From CAYUHK01 sp964475165 (GTDB taxonomy: Bacteria; Verrucomicrobiota; Kiritimatiellia; JAAZAB01), in contig CAYYVN010000007.1 of the NCBI GenBank assembly GCA_964475165.1, positions 1-64,000 of the forward strand: a stretch of DNA of 64,000 bases. Reading direction: 5' to 3'. A model generated the notes under the pieces. That model worked only from the letters and a program-made list of their open reading frames with translations, was not told where the DNA came from and did not search any database. Position numbers and translations under genes: made by a program. Below, in pieces: positions 25,777-34,275 of this stretch. Every line of letters begins with the position of its first letter. The first letter of the stretch is position 1.

Positions 25777-25798
25777 AACCTCTTATAAATAAGGGGTT
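25777..25798. terminator. stem-loop between array and cas2
   Basis: Inverted repeat AACCTCTT-ATAAAT-AAGGGGTT with one wobble pair, sitting between the convergent CRISPR array and cas2 and covering the cas2 stop codon. It could end transcription from either side; there is no long T run, so this is tentative. Confidence 0.4.
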
Positions 25799-26111
25799 AC
25801 CAAAGCAAGAGTTGTCCGGAGAACTCCTCCGCTTTCGCTTGGGAGGCGGGGGATCCTTGGATGACATATGATCGCTCCCATTGCGCACGCGTCACAAAGA
25901 AGGCCCGCACACTGCCTTCAGGCGGCAGGTTCCATTTTACGCGTGCCAAATGTGTTTGCTGCCGTGCAAAGCCGACGCAGGCCCTGGCATACACGCTGAA
26001 TTGAATCATCTGGTAGCCGTCATCAATCAAAAACTTACGGAAACCGGTGGCTGCTTTCCGCTGCGTTTTTGTCGTTACCGGCAGATCAAAGGCCACAATT
26101 AACCAGCCCAT
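25797..26111 (-). CDS. cas2: CRISPR-associated endonuclease Cas2
   Basis: Small ferredoxin-fold subunit of the Cas1-Cas2 integrase that inserts new spacers. The first beta strand holds the family Asp (WLIVAFDLPV), followed by the RKFLIDDGYQMIQFSVYAR segment typical of type II Cas2. The start at 26111 (MGWLIVAFDLP) gives the usual N-terminus of 104 aa; an ATG at 26132 would add seven residues. It overlaps the cas1 3' end by 13 nt and its stop abuts the CRISPR array. Confidence 0.9.
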   Translation of the reverse strand: MGWLIVAFDLPVTTKTQRKAATGFRKFLIDDGYQMIQFSVYARACVGFARQQTHLARVKWNLPPEGSVRAFFVTRAQWERSYVIQGSPASQAKAEEFSGQLLLW

Positions 26112-27013
26112 TTTGAACTTCTCGGTGTCCATGGCTTATAGAAGGCCGCTTGTTTTTCCAGAACGGAACGACGAAACGAACGGATGACCGCCTCCACGCA
26201 GTTGCTCATGGTCAGCACCCTTCCCTGGTGCCTCACCTTGGAAATGGCAAAACGAGTAATCCATTGGCGGAAATCTTTTGTAACTTCGCCGCGACGACCC
26301 TCCGGCTGTTGCTGGATCCATTGGATAACAAACCAATCTACGTAGGGGCGGAATGGCTCCATGATGTCGTAGGCCAATGGCGTACAGCGCTCCCGCGTGA
26401 CATGCGAGATGCCGAATGTCGGGTCGAGCCCCACCGCTAACAACTTCTGAAGGCAAATCGAAAGCAGAACGGCGTAGCCGTAATTTAAGAGGTTGTTCAT
26501 ACCACCACCAAAACGTGACCGCTCAAATTTGGCCGCCGTCAAAGAGCCGAGCATCTGCCAAAATTCCCGGGCACACATGCTTTCCTTATGGGCGTGTTTC
26601 CCAAACGCGGTCTGCCGCATAGCCTCCACCTTTGGGCTGGAAGGGGCGACTAGAGCGGCCAGCCAGTATTGATTTTGGCACTTGGCGTCAACGGTTTTTG
26701 TCCACAGCGTTTGCCGCAGGGATGCCTTGATGCCGAACTGGGCTCGCGTCAGGTGTGTATCGGTGGAACGATTGGCTGGGAGTAGGATGCTGACGGGCTT
26801 GAAGGCCTCGCAAACAATCAACGCCACATGGTGTTTGGCCGCATCAAGCAGTAACTGGCCATGCAAAACAGGAGAAAAGCTGGTGATAACGATTGCGGCG
26901 ATGTCTTCCATCGGAAGACTTTTCCGCCCCTCAGCCGTCTTGCAGATCAGTTGCCCATCCTTGCTGCTCAAGAAGCATTGGGGGCTGTCGATGCTGACGA
27001 TGTGATAGGACAT
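26099..27013 (-). CDS. cas1: CRISPR-associated endonuclease Cas1 (type II)
   Basis: Catalytic subunit of the spacer integrase, 304 aa. The type II/I Cas1 core is visible: MNNLLNYGYAVLLSICLQ, GLDPTFGISH with the metal-ligand His, and LAYDIMEPFRPYVDWFV with the acidic ligands. An upstream Glu is expected in the CAREFWQMLGSL region. It overlaps the end of cas9 by 46 nt, so translation is probably coupled. No csn2 or cas4 gene follows, which makes the locus II-C. Confidence 0.92.
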   Translation of the reverse strand: MSYHIVSIDSPQCFLSSKDGQLICKTAEGRKSLPMEDIAAIVITSFSPVLHGQLLLDAAKHHVALIVCEAFKPVSILLPANRSTDTHLTRAQFGIKASLRQTLWTKTVDAKCQNQYWLAALVAPSSPKVEAMRQTAFGKHAHKESMCAREFWQMLGSLTAAKFERSRFGGGMNNLLNYGYAVLLSICLQKLLAVGLDPTFGISHVTRERCTPLAYDIMEPFRPYVDWFVIQWIQQQPEGRRGEVTKDFRQWITRFAISKVRHQGRVLTMSNCVEAVIRSFRRSVLEKQAAFYKPWTPRSSKWAG

Positions 27014-30000
27014 TCCGGCATCCCCGTCAACGGGTTTCGAATGATAGATAACCCGGCATCAAGAAGCGAACGCAGAAGAACACTGTCCTTATCATACGCA
27101 AGCGAATCGGCAGCCCCTAGAGCCAAACAAATGCCACTCGATTTGTTTTTTACGGAAAAAACTTTCCATGTGCCCTGGTACCTGCCTTTCATCACCTGGA
27201 TAAGCTGGCCTTTGCGAATGACTCGCGGCATTTTATTCCCATTGGCCTTTTTTAGCTTCATCAACCTTGGCCAGACCTTGTGGAACGGGATGACAGTCGG
27301 CTCCGGATCAAGGGCCACGCCATAGTTGTCGGGGATGATCAGTGCCCCTTTCAGGCGCTGGAGCTTGCCAGAGCCGGAATCGGGATTTAAGCCGAGCACC
27401 TTTGTGATATTTCCCTCAGCTTGCTTAAGAGGCCGGCTCCCATCGCTTTGGCGCATTCGTTGCTGAAGATGCACCATGCCGTCTTTCACGGAAACGACCC
27501 GCCATGTATTCAGCTCAACACGCAGGCCATCCATGCTGGCAGGAATATGCTGGGCCACCCGCCTTTCTTTCAAGCGTTCTTCCACTTGCTTCTTGAGGCT
27601 TGCGTCCAGGTCGCGAAGATCAAAATGGCCATCGACGCCAATTTGAAAAATCCCAAGCGCTTCTAGGAGGCGGCGGTCATTAGAGTCCAGGCGTCGTTTT
27701 GTCATGGCAGTCCACACGGAGCCGTTGTTGGGCAGAAAATGGGATGCCAGCCCAAGCACGCAGGCGTCAACGGCATGGTGCAGGTGGGTAATGTTTCGAA
27801 TCTCCGCCTTGGTTTTGATGGTCTTATCATCGTTCAGCACGCCTGGCACGGCCGGGCCGATGCAGCCAAGTAGGCTCCATTTCCGGCGGACAAAACCTGT
27901 AACGGATCCTGGCAGGGAAACCACCACAGGCGGAGTCGGCTGGCCGGAGAAGGAGCGCCTCATCAACTGAGCGCCCATGCGCGTGAGCTGTGAGGTAATG
28001 GTGAGGTCACGTGGGACGAACTCGGGCTCATCATATTTCTGGAGCAGCATCAACTGCCGCCGCCTCATTTTGCGACGCCGGTCATCGTCATGACCTTTGC
28101 GAATATCAAGGCCTTCGACAAATTTCGTATATTGGTTGAGGCTCCGGATACTCAGGTTTGGCATACCGGGGACCGGCTTGCCTTGTTCGTCATGGATAAA
28201 CTGCCAGGCGGTTCGTTTGCCTTTCCACTCGTTGATAGCCTTGAAGGTAATGACCAGCGCCTCCAGTGCATCGGATTGCCGCTCCGAGCGAGGAATGACG
28301 TGATCCTTGTCCACGTGACGGGTCACAAGGTTAACCGGCTCAAACTTCTGGCCGGTATAGGGACAGGTCCAATTCAGGTCGTCAGCCACCCTGGCTTTGC
28401 GGATGAGGCCGGGGGTGATCTTGTTGTTGCTATTTTCAAAAGCGGCCTTAAGCTTATCAGCCACTTGGCGGTGATTGGATAGCCGCCGGCCAAGCTCGGC
28501 GGCTTTTTCCTTAGCGGTCATACCCGACATTTCACGGAGGTTGCGGTTCACTTCAATCGTGATCTGGCGGACGCGATTTTTATCGCCCGCCGCATATTCC
28601 TTGAGAATATCCGACAATAATCTCTCCAGAATGAGCAGGCGATGCCGGACCAGGTGGTTGTTCGTCTGATGCTCGATCCGACGCTCAAGCTGGGCTTTTC
28701 TTATAGATTCCGTCGGGAAAAGGCAGCCCCCTTCCTCATTAGGGTGTTTTCCCGCCATGACTTCCTCGAAGGCCTTTTGCAGAATCGGACGTGCATAAGG
28801 GGCACGCCCGGAAATCGACTTTACGCTAATGGGGCTCTCCATCCACGAATCCAAGGTTTCGTCGGCCCCTCTTTTCTTGCGTTTGGCTTTGCCTCCTTCA
28901 AATAACAGGCGAACCTGGCGATCAAACGCATCCGGCTGTTCTCCCAGCTCAATCAGGTCTTTGCGAATAGCGGCCATAGTGACGGTTTTCCTGTGGCGCA
29001 GGCGGCCTCGTAGGCGCAATTGAAGACGCGGGGGCAAAAGCGGCCAGAGCGACTTTAATTTATCGGATTGCTCAAGTTTTTTAACCGGGTCTACAAGCAA
29101 GGCTTCTTCGGCGTCCGGATGCATGAGCATGGTATCTATGTTGTCTCGGACACAGCCGGTGGCCGCACGAATACTTTGCTTGAATTGAGTTTTCGTGAAA
29201 TAGCCTGTTTCCCTGATCCTGGAATCAATTTCTTGGCGTTCGCCGGCCGATAGAGGACGGAGTTCGCCTTCGTCCGCACGGGCCACCCGGACATTAGCCA
29301 ACTGCATAGCCCAACGAAAATCGAGAAACTCACGAGTGTTGCGGATGGGAACTTTTTCTCCGGAAACAGGGCAAATGGAAATGATACGGTTGTCGAAATG
29401 TGGGATAATCTGGCCGAAGAGCAGGCCTCCCTGGTACCGGTTGGGCAGGCTTAGGCTCGGGCAAGGGATCGCACGCCAAGCATCCGCGTCCGCGCTGTTG
29501 GCAAGGAGGCTTCTGATGAGCAAATCATCGACGCCTTCAAGCTTCCCCTTGTGAGCGGCAAAAATCTGCAAGACTTCGTCCTCAACGATTTCCCTCGGAA
29601 AGGCCGCGTTGAGCCCTTTGAAGCGAAGGCGCGATGCGCGTTTATTGCCCGCCGGATCCAGCCCCAGGGCTTTGCAGACTGTCTCGGCCATGGTCTTAGA
29701 GCCGTATTTTTCCAAAAGCGATTTGGCATTCTGCACTTTTTCGACGTCTTCATCTTCAATCTGTTCGTTCCGCGCCCAGTGCCGGTTCCCATCGTATCCT
29801 CGGTTATGAGCATACCAGCGCAACACATCCCATATCTCATACCAGTTCAGTATAGCCCCCCGAGTCAGAACGCGCGCCGCCAGAAGCCAGGGCCATGAAC
29901 ATCCGGGCTTATCAAGTTCGCCTTTGGAAAGAACACCGACATGATTTAACAGCAATTTCATACAGGCGATCCGCTTGCGAACGCTCCGGATGTTACGCCT

Positions 30001-30195
30001 TTGCCTTCTGAACGTGCGGCGCTGGCTAGCCAGGCAGTCATCAGCCTGGAAGGTGACCACCCCGCACCCCATTACTTCCACCCGCGCCCCACCCTGGATA
30101 ACAGCCCAGCCGATCGAGCTATGTCCGACATCGAAACTCACTTCCAGATTTGAGGACACATTCGAAATATTTTCATTTTTATTGTTGCATTTCAT
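26968..30195 (-). CDS. cas9: type II-C Cas9 effector nuclease (1075 aa)
   Basis: RNA-guided DNA endonuclease. All nuclease residues are present: RuvC-I Asp22 (SFDVGHSSIGWAV), an arginine-rich bridge helix (about 58-77), RuvC-II Glu548 (ITIEVNR), HNH His632 with Asn655 (DKDHVIPRS, AINEWKGKRT), and RuvC-III His806/His807 and Asp810 (HLHHAVDACV). The length is typical of compact II-C proteins. From memory, segments such as NNHLVRHRLLILERLL, GHDDDRRRKM and DNYGVALDPEP resemble the Akkermansia-type Cas9, fitting a PVC host. It starts with ATG after AGGGGGG and lies divergent to the tracrRNA. GC content by eye is lower than in the flanking housekeeping genes, which may indicate transfer. Confidence 0.96.
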   Translation of the reverse strand: MKCNNKNENISNVSSNLEVSFDVGHSSIGWAVIQGGARVEVMGCGVVTFQADDCLASQRRTFRRQRRNIRSVRKRIACMKLLLNHVGVLSKGELDKPGCSWPWLLAARVLTRGAILNWYEIWDVLRWYAHNRGYDGNRHWARNEQIEDEDVEKVQNAKSLLEKYGSKTMAETVCKALGLDPAGNKRASRLRFKGLNAAFPREIVEDEVLQIFAAHKGKLEGVDDLLIRSLLANSADADAWRAIPCPSLSLPNRYQGGLLFGQIIPHFDNRIISICPVSGEKVPIRNTREFLDFRWAMQLANVRVARADEGELRPLSAGERQEIDSRIRETGYFTKTQFKQSIRAATGCVRDNIDTMLMHPDAEEALLVDPVKKLEQSDKLKSLWPLLPPRLQLRLRGRLRHRKTVTMAAIRKDLIELGEQPDAFDRQVRLLFEGGKAKRKKRGADETLDSWMESPISVKSISGRAPYARPILQKAFEEVMAGKHPNEEGGCLFPTESIRKAQLERRIEHQTNNHLVRHRLLILERLLSDILKEYAAGDKNRVRQITIEVNRNLREMSGMTAKEKAAELGRRLSNHRQVADKLKAAFENSNNKITPGLIRKARVADDLNWTCPYTGQKFEPVNLVTRHVDKDHVIPRSERQSDALEALVITFKAINEWKGKRTAWQFIHDEQGKPVPGMPNLSIRSLNQYTKFVEGLDIRKGHDDDRRRKMRRRQLMLLQKYDEPEFVPRDLTITSQLTRMGAQLMRRSFSGQPTPPVVVSLPGSVTGFVRRKWSLLGCIGPAVPGVLNDDKTIKTKAEIRNITHLHHAVDACVLGLASHFLPNNGSVWTAMTKRRLDSNDRRLLEALGIFQIGVDGHFDLRDLDASLKKQVEERLKERRVAQHIPASMDGLRVELNTWRVVSVKDGMVHLQQRMRQSDGSRPLKQAEGNITKVLGLNPDSGSGKLQRLKGALIIPDNYGVALDPEPTVIPFHKVWPRLMKLKKANGNKMPRVIRKGQLIQVMKGRYQGTWKVFSVKNKSSGICLALGAADSLAYDKDSVLLRSLLDAGLSIIRNPLTGMPECPITSSASTAPNAS

Positions 30196-30214
30196 ATTGC
30201 CCCCCTGCTAGAGT
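30185..30214 (+). promoter_or_regulatory. candidate tracrRNA promoter
   Basis: TTGCAT (30185-30190), 18 bp spacer, extended -10 TGCTAGAGT (hexamer TAGAGT at 30209-30214). The predicted start is about 30221, exactly where the anti-repeat begins. Confidence 0.5.
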
Positions 30215-30220
30215 GTAGCC

Positions 30221-30333
30221 GGAATCAAGACAAAGTTAGTTAACGCAGACTGCGTCCCTGATTGCAACGCGATCACACCAGTAACAAACAGCGTTATGAC
30301 TTTTGAAAAGGCGGGGGCAACCCCGCCTTTTCT
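30221..30333 (+). ncRNA. tracrRNA
   Basis: Trans-activating crRNA encoded just upstream of and divergent from cas9. Its first 16 nt (GGAATCAAGACAAAGT) pair with the first 16 nt of the CRISPR repeat with 14 Watson-Crick pairs, one wobble and one mismatch. Next come a short nexus-like hairpin ACGCA-GAC-TGCGT, a second hairpin GATTG-CAACG-CGATC, a third GTAAC...GTTAT, and a strong terminator. Total length is about 113 nt. The exact 5' end is predicted from the promoter, not measured. Confidence 0.88.
30306..30333 (+). terminator. rho-independent terminator of the tracrRNA
   Basis: Perfect 11-bp stem AAAAGGCGGGG / CCCCGCCTTTT with a GCAA loop, ending in TTTTCT. Being symmetrical with A and T tails, it could also stop minus-strand transcription heading into cas9. 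Confidence 0.9.
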
Positions 30334-30337
30334 ATTT

Positions 30338-30637
30338 CTCCATTTTTCCCTTACCGCCCCCCAGCATCTTGATGCCGCATCCTGCATGCTGTCGCCCCCC
30401 GGCACGATTACATTAAATACAATCGTACCACCCCACCCCGGCAATCGCCAGCGGAAAATTCATCGCCAAACAGACTTGGCGGGCAATTGAGATTGCAGGA
30501 GGATAAATCAATGAGCCCCATTGTTGAAGGCACTTGGTGGCCGCGCCGCAGCCGCTTTGCTGAAGCGTAATCCAGTCACAGGAAATCCGATGCCTATCAA
30601 TAAAGGGTCAAAGGCTTGGCTGGCACAATAAAAAAGC
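30338..30637. other. non-coding stretch between tracrRNA and tRNA-Arg
   Basis: No conserved gene is seen here. It contains an inverted repeat ACGATT...AATCGT (30404-30426) overlapping a TACAAT that could be a -10 box, and one tiny ORF with a perfect ribosome-binding site (30511-30570). A T run directly after the tRNA CCA end (minus strand, about 30631-30635) probably ends tRNA transcription. Confidence 0.5.
30511..30570 (+). CDS. possible 19-residue small ORF
   Basis: ATG preceded at 8 nt by a perfect AGGAGG (30497-30502), encoding 19 residues (MSPIVEGTWWPRRSRFAEA) and then TAA. It has no recognised relative. The ribosome-binding site is better than that of most genes here, but the ORF is too short for any codon-based test. 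It may be a leader peptide, a remnant or chance. Confidence 0.25.
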   Translation: MSPIVEGTWWPRRSRFAEA

Positions 30638-30714
30638 TGGTACCCCGGGCGGGAGTTGAACCCACGACCTGCGGATTAGGAATCCGCCGCTCTGTCCAAC
30701 TGAGCTACCGGAGT
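30638..30714 (-). tRNA. tRNA-Arg (anticodon CCT)
   Basis: Complete cloverleaf on the minus strand: acceptor ACTCCGG paired with CCGGGGT (one G-U), D-arm with TAGCTCAGTTGGACAGAGC, anticodon stem around TTCCTAA (anticodon complement at 30678-30680), T-arm GTGGG-TTCAACT-CCCGC, discriminator A and an encoded CCA. Its 3' end faces the CRISPR-Cas locus. Confidence 0.95.
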
Positions 30715-30826
30715 ATGCGCAGCATGCGGCATCCAAAGCATTATAACACGAGCGCCATGCTTGGCAATCCAGGCCACGCGGCCGCACAGCCGGCCCGGTT
30801 AGGGAGCCAGCATCTTGGCTCGGGGC

Positions 30827-31867
30827 TTAGATGCGCACTTCGCGCTTGAGCGCGGCCGCTTTGTAGACGCCATCCAAGATGCGCTGAACGGCCCAACCAT
30901 CCTCGCCGGGCGCCGCGCATTTTTTGCCGTCACGCGCGCATTCCACAAAGTGGTTCATCTTATAGAGGAAACTATCACCCGTGCCGATAAAAGCCGGCGT
31001 CATGTTAAGCATATAGCCTTGATCATCGCCGAAAACCTGCAGGGGATCATAAGTTGCCCCACCCTTGGAGCCCATGATCTGGATCGTATGGAGATCCTTC
31101 TCTATATGCGCCGCGAAGCTGGACTCGATGACCAATGTGCTGCCATTGGCAAACTTGATAAACCCAATCGCCAGATCTTCCACCGTGTAAGTCTTATAGT
31201 CCCAATTCCCCCAGCCAGTTAAGGCTTGCGGTTTCTTGTTGCCAATATAGGTATAACAGGAAGCGCTGGCGCTCAGCGGTGGCGGCGCGCCCATGATGTA
31301 ATGGGCCATCTCAAGGATATGCACGCCGATATCAATCATCGGGCCACCCCCCTGTAATTCCTTGCGACCAAAAACTCCCCAGCTGGGAATGCCGCGCCGG
31401 CGCAGGGCTTGGCAGCGTACATAGAGGATATCGCCGAAGCTGCCACTGGCCACGCGTTGACGCAGGAACTGAGCGGAGCGCGTGAAACGCCACTGAAATC
31501 CGATCTGCAGCAGGCGCTTGGCTTGCTTGGCGGCCGCGACCATGGCGGCGGCTTGCTTGGCGTTCATCGCCATGGGTTTTTCCACCAGCACGTGTTTACC
31601 CGCCTTGAGCGCGGCAATGCTGGGGCGACTATGCATATTATTCGGCGTGCAAACGCTGACGGCCTCAAGCCCGGGCAGGGCCAGAAGTTTTTTCCAATCC
31701 TTGAAAAGATGCGGCGTATTGTAGTCCTGCTTGAATTTATCAAGCGCGGCCTGATTGACATCCGCCGCCGCCACCACCTCCACTCCCGATACCTTCTTCA
31801 AATAATTAGCCTGAGCGCGGGCAATCCCTCCGGCACCTATAAACCCGAGGCGCAAAACTTTGCTCAT
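30827..31867 (-). CDS. Gfo/Idh/MocA family oxidoreductase
   Basis: NAD(P)-dependent sugar or inositol dehydrogenase-like protein, 346 aa. The Rossmann motif is LRLGFIGAGGIARAQ, the catalytic lysine is in the EKPMAMN motif, and the C-terminal half has the family GGGPMIDIGVHILEM segment with the usual Asp/His. Substrate cannot be told from sequence. The start at 31867 has GAGGAGA seven bases upstream; an in-frame codon at 31885 overlaps that site. It stands as a single-gene unit with its own promoter. Confidence 0.9.
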   Translation of the reverse strand: MSKVLRLGFIGAGGIARAQANYLKKVSGVEVVAAADVNQAALDKFKQDYNTPHLFKDWKKLLALPGLEAVSVCTPNNMHSRPSIAALKAGKHVLVEKPMAMNAKQAAAMVAAAKQAKRLLQIGFQWRFTRSAQFLRQRVASGSFGDILYVRCQALRRRGIPSWGVFGRKELQGGGPMIDIGVHILEMAHYIMGAPPPLSASASCYTYIGNKKPQALTGWGNWDYKTYTVEDLAIGFIKFANGSTLVIESSFAAHIEKDLHTIQIMGSKGGATYDPLQVFGDDQGYMLNMTPAFIGTGDSFLYKMNHFVECARDGKKCAAPGEDGWAVQRILDGVYKAAALKREVRI

Positions 31868-31915
31868 TAAAAAGTCTCCTCTCAATTAATGAACAGCGAC
31901 CCTTTTGAAGAAGGC

Positions 31916-31943
31916 AGTATAGAGCGCCGCCCCCGCCAGTCAA
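31916..31943 (-). promoter_or_regulatory. promoter of the Gfo/Idh/MocA gene
   Basis: Minus strand TTGACT (31938-31943), 16 bp spacer, TATACT (31916-31921), about 48 bases before the ATG. Confidence 0.65.
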
Positions 31944-31983
31944 GCCCAGAAGGCTAGCCCGCTTGGGAGCAGCCAGCCGATGC

Positions 31984-34248
31984 TTACAGCGGCTCAGCCT
32001 CCCCTTCCGGCGTGGCGGCCAGACGCGCATGGAGGGCTTCCAGCTTGGCTATATAATAAGCCAGGTTGGTGTCGGGCGCTTGAGGATCCCAGTCGCGCAC
32101 CAGCTTGGCGGCTTGATGGGCCGCGACGCTTTTTTTGGTGCCGGTGATGTAATAGACGACTCGATCACCGGCCTGATAAGGCCTGCCGGAACGCAAGGCC
32201 AGTTCGTAGGCGGCATTGCGGGCGCGCTTTTTAGCGGCCACCTTAGCCGCGTAGCCGGCGGGCGTCTCCTTGAGGATCTCGGTTTTGGCCAGATTACGGA
32301 TGGGCATTTGGGCCAGTTCCGCCTTGTAGCGCTCCAGCAAGGCGGGGATATCCTGGGGCCGCGCCTCCAGCTGCAAGCGGAGATAATCGCGCAGGAAAGC
32401 GCGCAGATAAGGTTCCAGCCCGCGCGATTTCAAAGCGGCGCCACGAATGATCATCTGGCCGGATGGTTCCAGCAGAGCATAGTTCTTCATCTTATAGCTG
32501 AACATGGAGAGATAATCGCCATCGAATTCAACCTCGATACCGGCCGGCAGAGCCTCCTTTTGAAAGCGGCGCTGGAAAGCTTCCTCGGCGCCGCGCGCCC
32601 GGAAAGGCGGCGGCACAAAATAAATACCATCGGTATCAATCTCCACCGGCTGCGCGCCATGCTCCCGCAACCATTTGATCATCCGCCGCAGAATATTGCG
32701 CCCGGCGGCGGCCACCCGGGCGGCCGCCTCAAAATCATTGAAGCGCGCTTGAGCAAAACCAAGGTAGCCATAAAAGGAATTGATCAGGATCTTGAAGGCC
32801 GTTTGCAAAGCCTGGAAATGGGCCGCCTGCGCCGGCGTGGGTGCGGAGAGCATTTGGCGTTTGGCTTCCAGGCGATAGTCGCGCAGAAACTCCAGCAATT
32901 TCAGGAAGACGCCCTGAGTATCAGAGCTGGGGCCCAGGCCTTTGGCCAGCATGATGGAAGGATACAAGGAGCGCACGTCGCAATGGCGCACATTGCGGAT
33001 GGTGCCGCGCATGAAGATATCAGTATAGCCCCCCTCAAAAGGCCGCGGCGCTTCCGGGGCCGGCAGGGCATGGCGGCGCTGCAGATAGGCGCCCAGCAAA
33101 AGAGCATCGATCTTGGCCGCATTACCCCGTAAACAGACATCCTGGTAGGGCATCGGCAGCATTTGGGCTTGGACAAAATAACTGCGCGTCAAGACATCCG
33201 CCAGTGCGCGCGTCTCCCGGATATCATCGGCGGCATAGCGTAAGACCCGCTGGGGATCCCGCGCATAGATATTGGCCATATCAGCGCTATCAAGATACAC
33301 ACGCTGCGGGGCCGCCAGGCCGAAATGCCGGGCGGCTTCCTTCAGGCTCAAGCTCTCCAGAGCGCGATGGGTGGCATCATAGATCTGCAACAGAAAAAAG
33401 GTGTCCACGATATGGCGCCCGTTGATGGTATATCTTGAAAAATTGGTGCTGCGTTCGCCGGCCACGAAACGACCCGGGCGCGAGCGCAACAGGCTGCCAT
33501 CACGCCCCAAAGCCAGGGGTACCCGATGCAGCTTGGCGCGCTGGGCCAGGTATGGCAGATCGAAATTGAAAATATTATGCCCCTCAATCACATCCGGATC
33601 GCGCTCACGCACCACGCGCACGAATTCTTCGAGGAGCTGTTTTTCGCCACCACCCTCATCCGCGAGCGTCTCCACCCAGCCACTCTCATCGCCCAGGGCA
33701 ATGATGATGATGCGGTCGCTGGCCCGTTCAGCGTTACAAAAATCAAAACCCGGAGCGGTGATGGTCTCAATATCCACCTGTAAACGACGCAGATCCTCAA
33801 AGGCCATGGCGCTGAAAAAGGTCCGGCCGCTCAGCATGCAAAACTGCTGCAGGGGATCGTTGAGCGCCAGATAAGGAGCCGGACCAGCGGCGGCGGCCCG
33901 GGAGAACTTTTGGGCGAGCCAGGTTTGGGCGCTTTTCCAGTCCGACCAATCATCGAAAAACGCCAAGCTTTTCAGCCAGAGCTCGCCGCCCAAGGACTGG
34001 CACTCGACTTGCACCGGACAGCCCTGCAGCAGCCCTTCATTTTCGATCCACATAAAAGGCCGAAAGCATTCCTGGCGCCGGATGATCCGCTGCTGCTCGC
34101 GCAGATAGAGGCTGACGCGCTGACCGCAGGCTTGGCGGTCAGCCGGCTCCAGCTCCACTGCCAGCAGACCGGGCGGCGGTTGCTGGCCCAGAATGGCCGG
34201 CCAGCTCCCCGCCGCTGGGGCTTGAGGGGTATCGGGCGTGGCTTTCAT
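31984..34248 (-). CDS. B-family DNA polymerase
   Basis: A 754-residue family B polymerase with proofreading exonuclease. Exo motifs: DIET (Asp159, Glu161), EGHNIFNFD (222-230) and YAADD (338-342). Polymerase motifs: A, DVRSLYPSIM (424-433); B, KILINSFYG (486-494); C, DTDG (538-541, with Gly where DTDS is common). All catalytic acids are present. Bacterial PolB (E. coli Pol II) usually acts in replication restart and repair; this one has a short N-terminal domain with no family match that I recognise. It lies 27 nt after lptD at the end of the mreB-lptD operon. An in-frame TTG at 34254 is an alternative start. Confidence 0.9.
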   Translation of the reverse strand: MKATPDTPQAPAAGSWPAILGQQPPPGLLAVELEPADRQACGQRVSLYLREQQRIIRRQECFRPFMWIENEGLLQGCPVQVECQSLGGELWLKSLAFFDDWSDWKSAQTWLAQKFSRAAAAGPAPYLALNDPLQQFCMLSGRTFFSAMAFEDLRRLQVDIETITAPGFDFCNAERASDRIIIIALGDESGWVETLADEGGGEKQLLEEFVRVVRERDPDVIEGHNIFNFDLPYLAQRAKLHRVPLALGRDGSLLRSRPGRFVAGERSTNFSRYTINGRHIVDTFFLLQIYDATHRALESLSLKEAARHFGLAAPQRVYLDSADMANIYARDPQRVLRYAADDIRETRALADVLTRSYFVQAQMLPMPYQDVCLRGNAAKIDALLLGAYLQRRHALPAPEAPRPFEGGYTDIFMRGTIRNVRHCDVRSLYPSIMLAKGLGPSSDTQGVFLKLLEFLRDYRLEAKRQMLSAPTPAQAAHFQALQTAFKILINSFYGYLGFAQARFNDFEAAARVAAAGRNILRRMIKWLREHGAQPVEIDTDGIYFVPPPFRARGAEEAFQRRFQKEALPAGIEVEFDGDYLSMFSYKMKNYALLEPSGQMIIRGAALKSRGLEPYLRAFLRDYLRLQLEARPQDIPALLERYKAELAQMPIRNLAKTEILKETPAGYAAKVAAKKRARNAAYELALRSGRPYQAGDRVVYYITGTKKSVAAHQAAKLVRDWDPQAPDTNLAYYIAKLEALHARLAATPEGEAEPL

Positions 34249-34275
34249 GTGCAATATCCGCGAATGGATCGCCGG

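Noticed and set aside
30208..30444. 78-codon minus-strand frame across the tracrRNA
   Set aside because: It overlaps the tracrRNA and terminator and shows no protein-like features.
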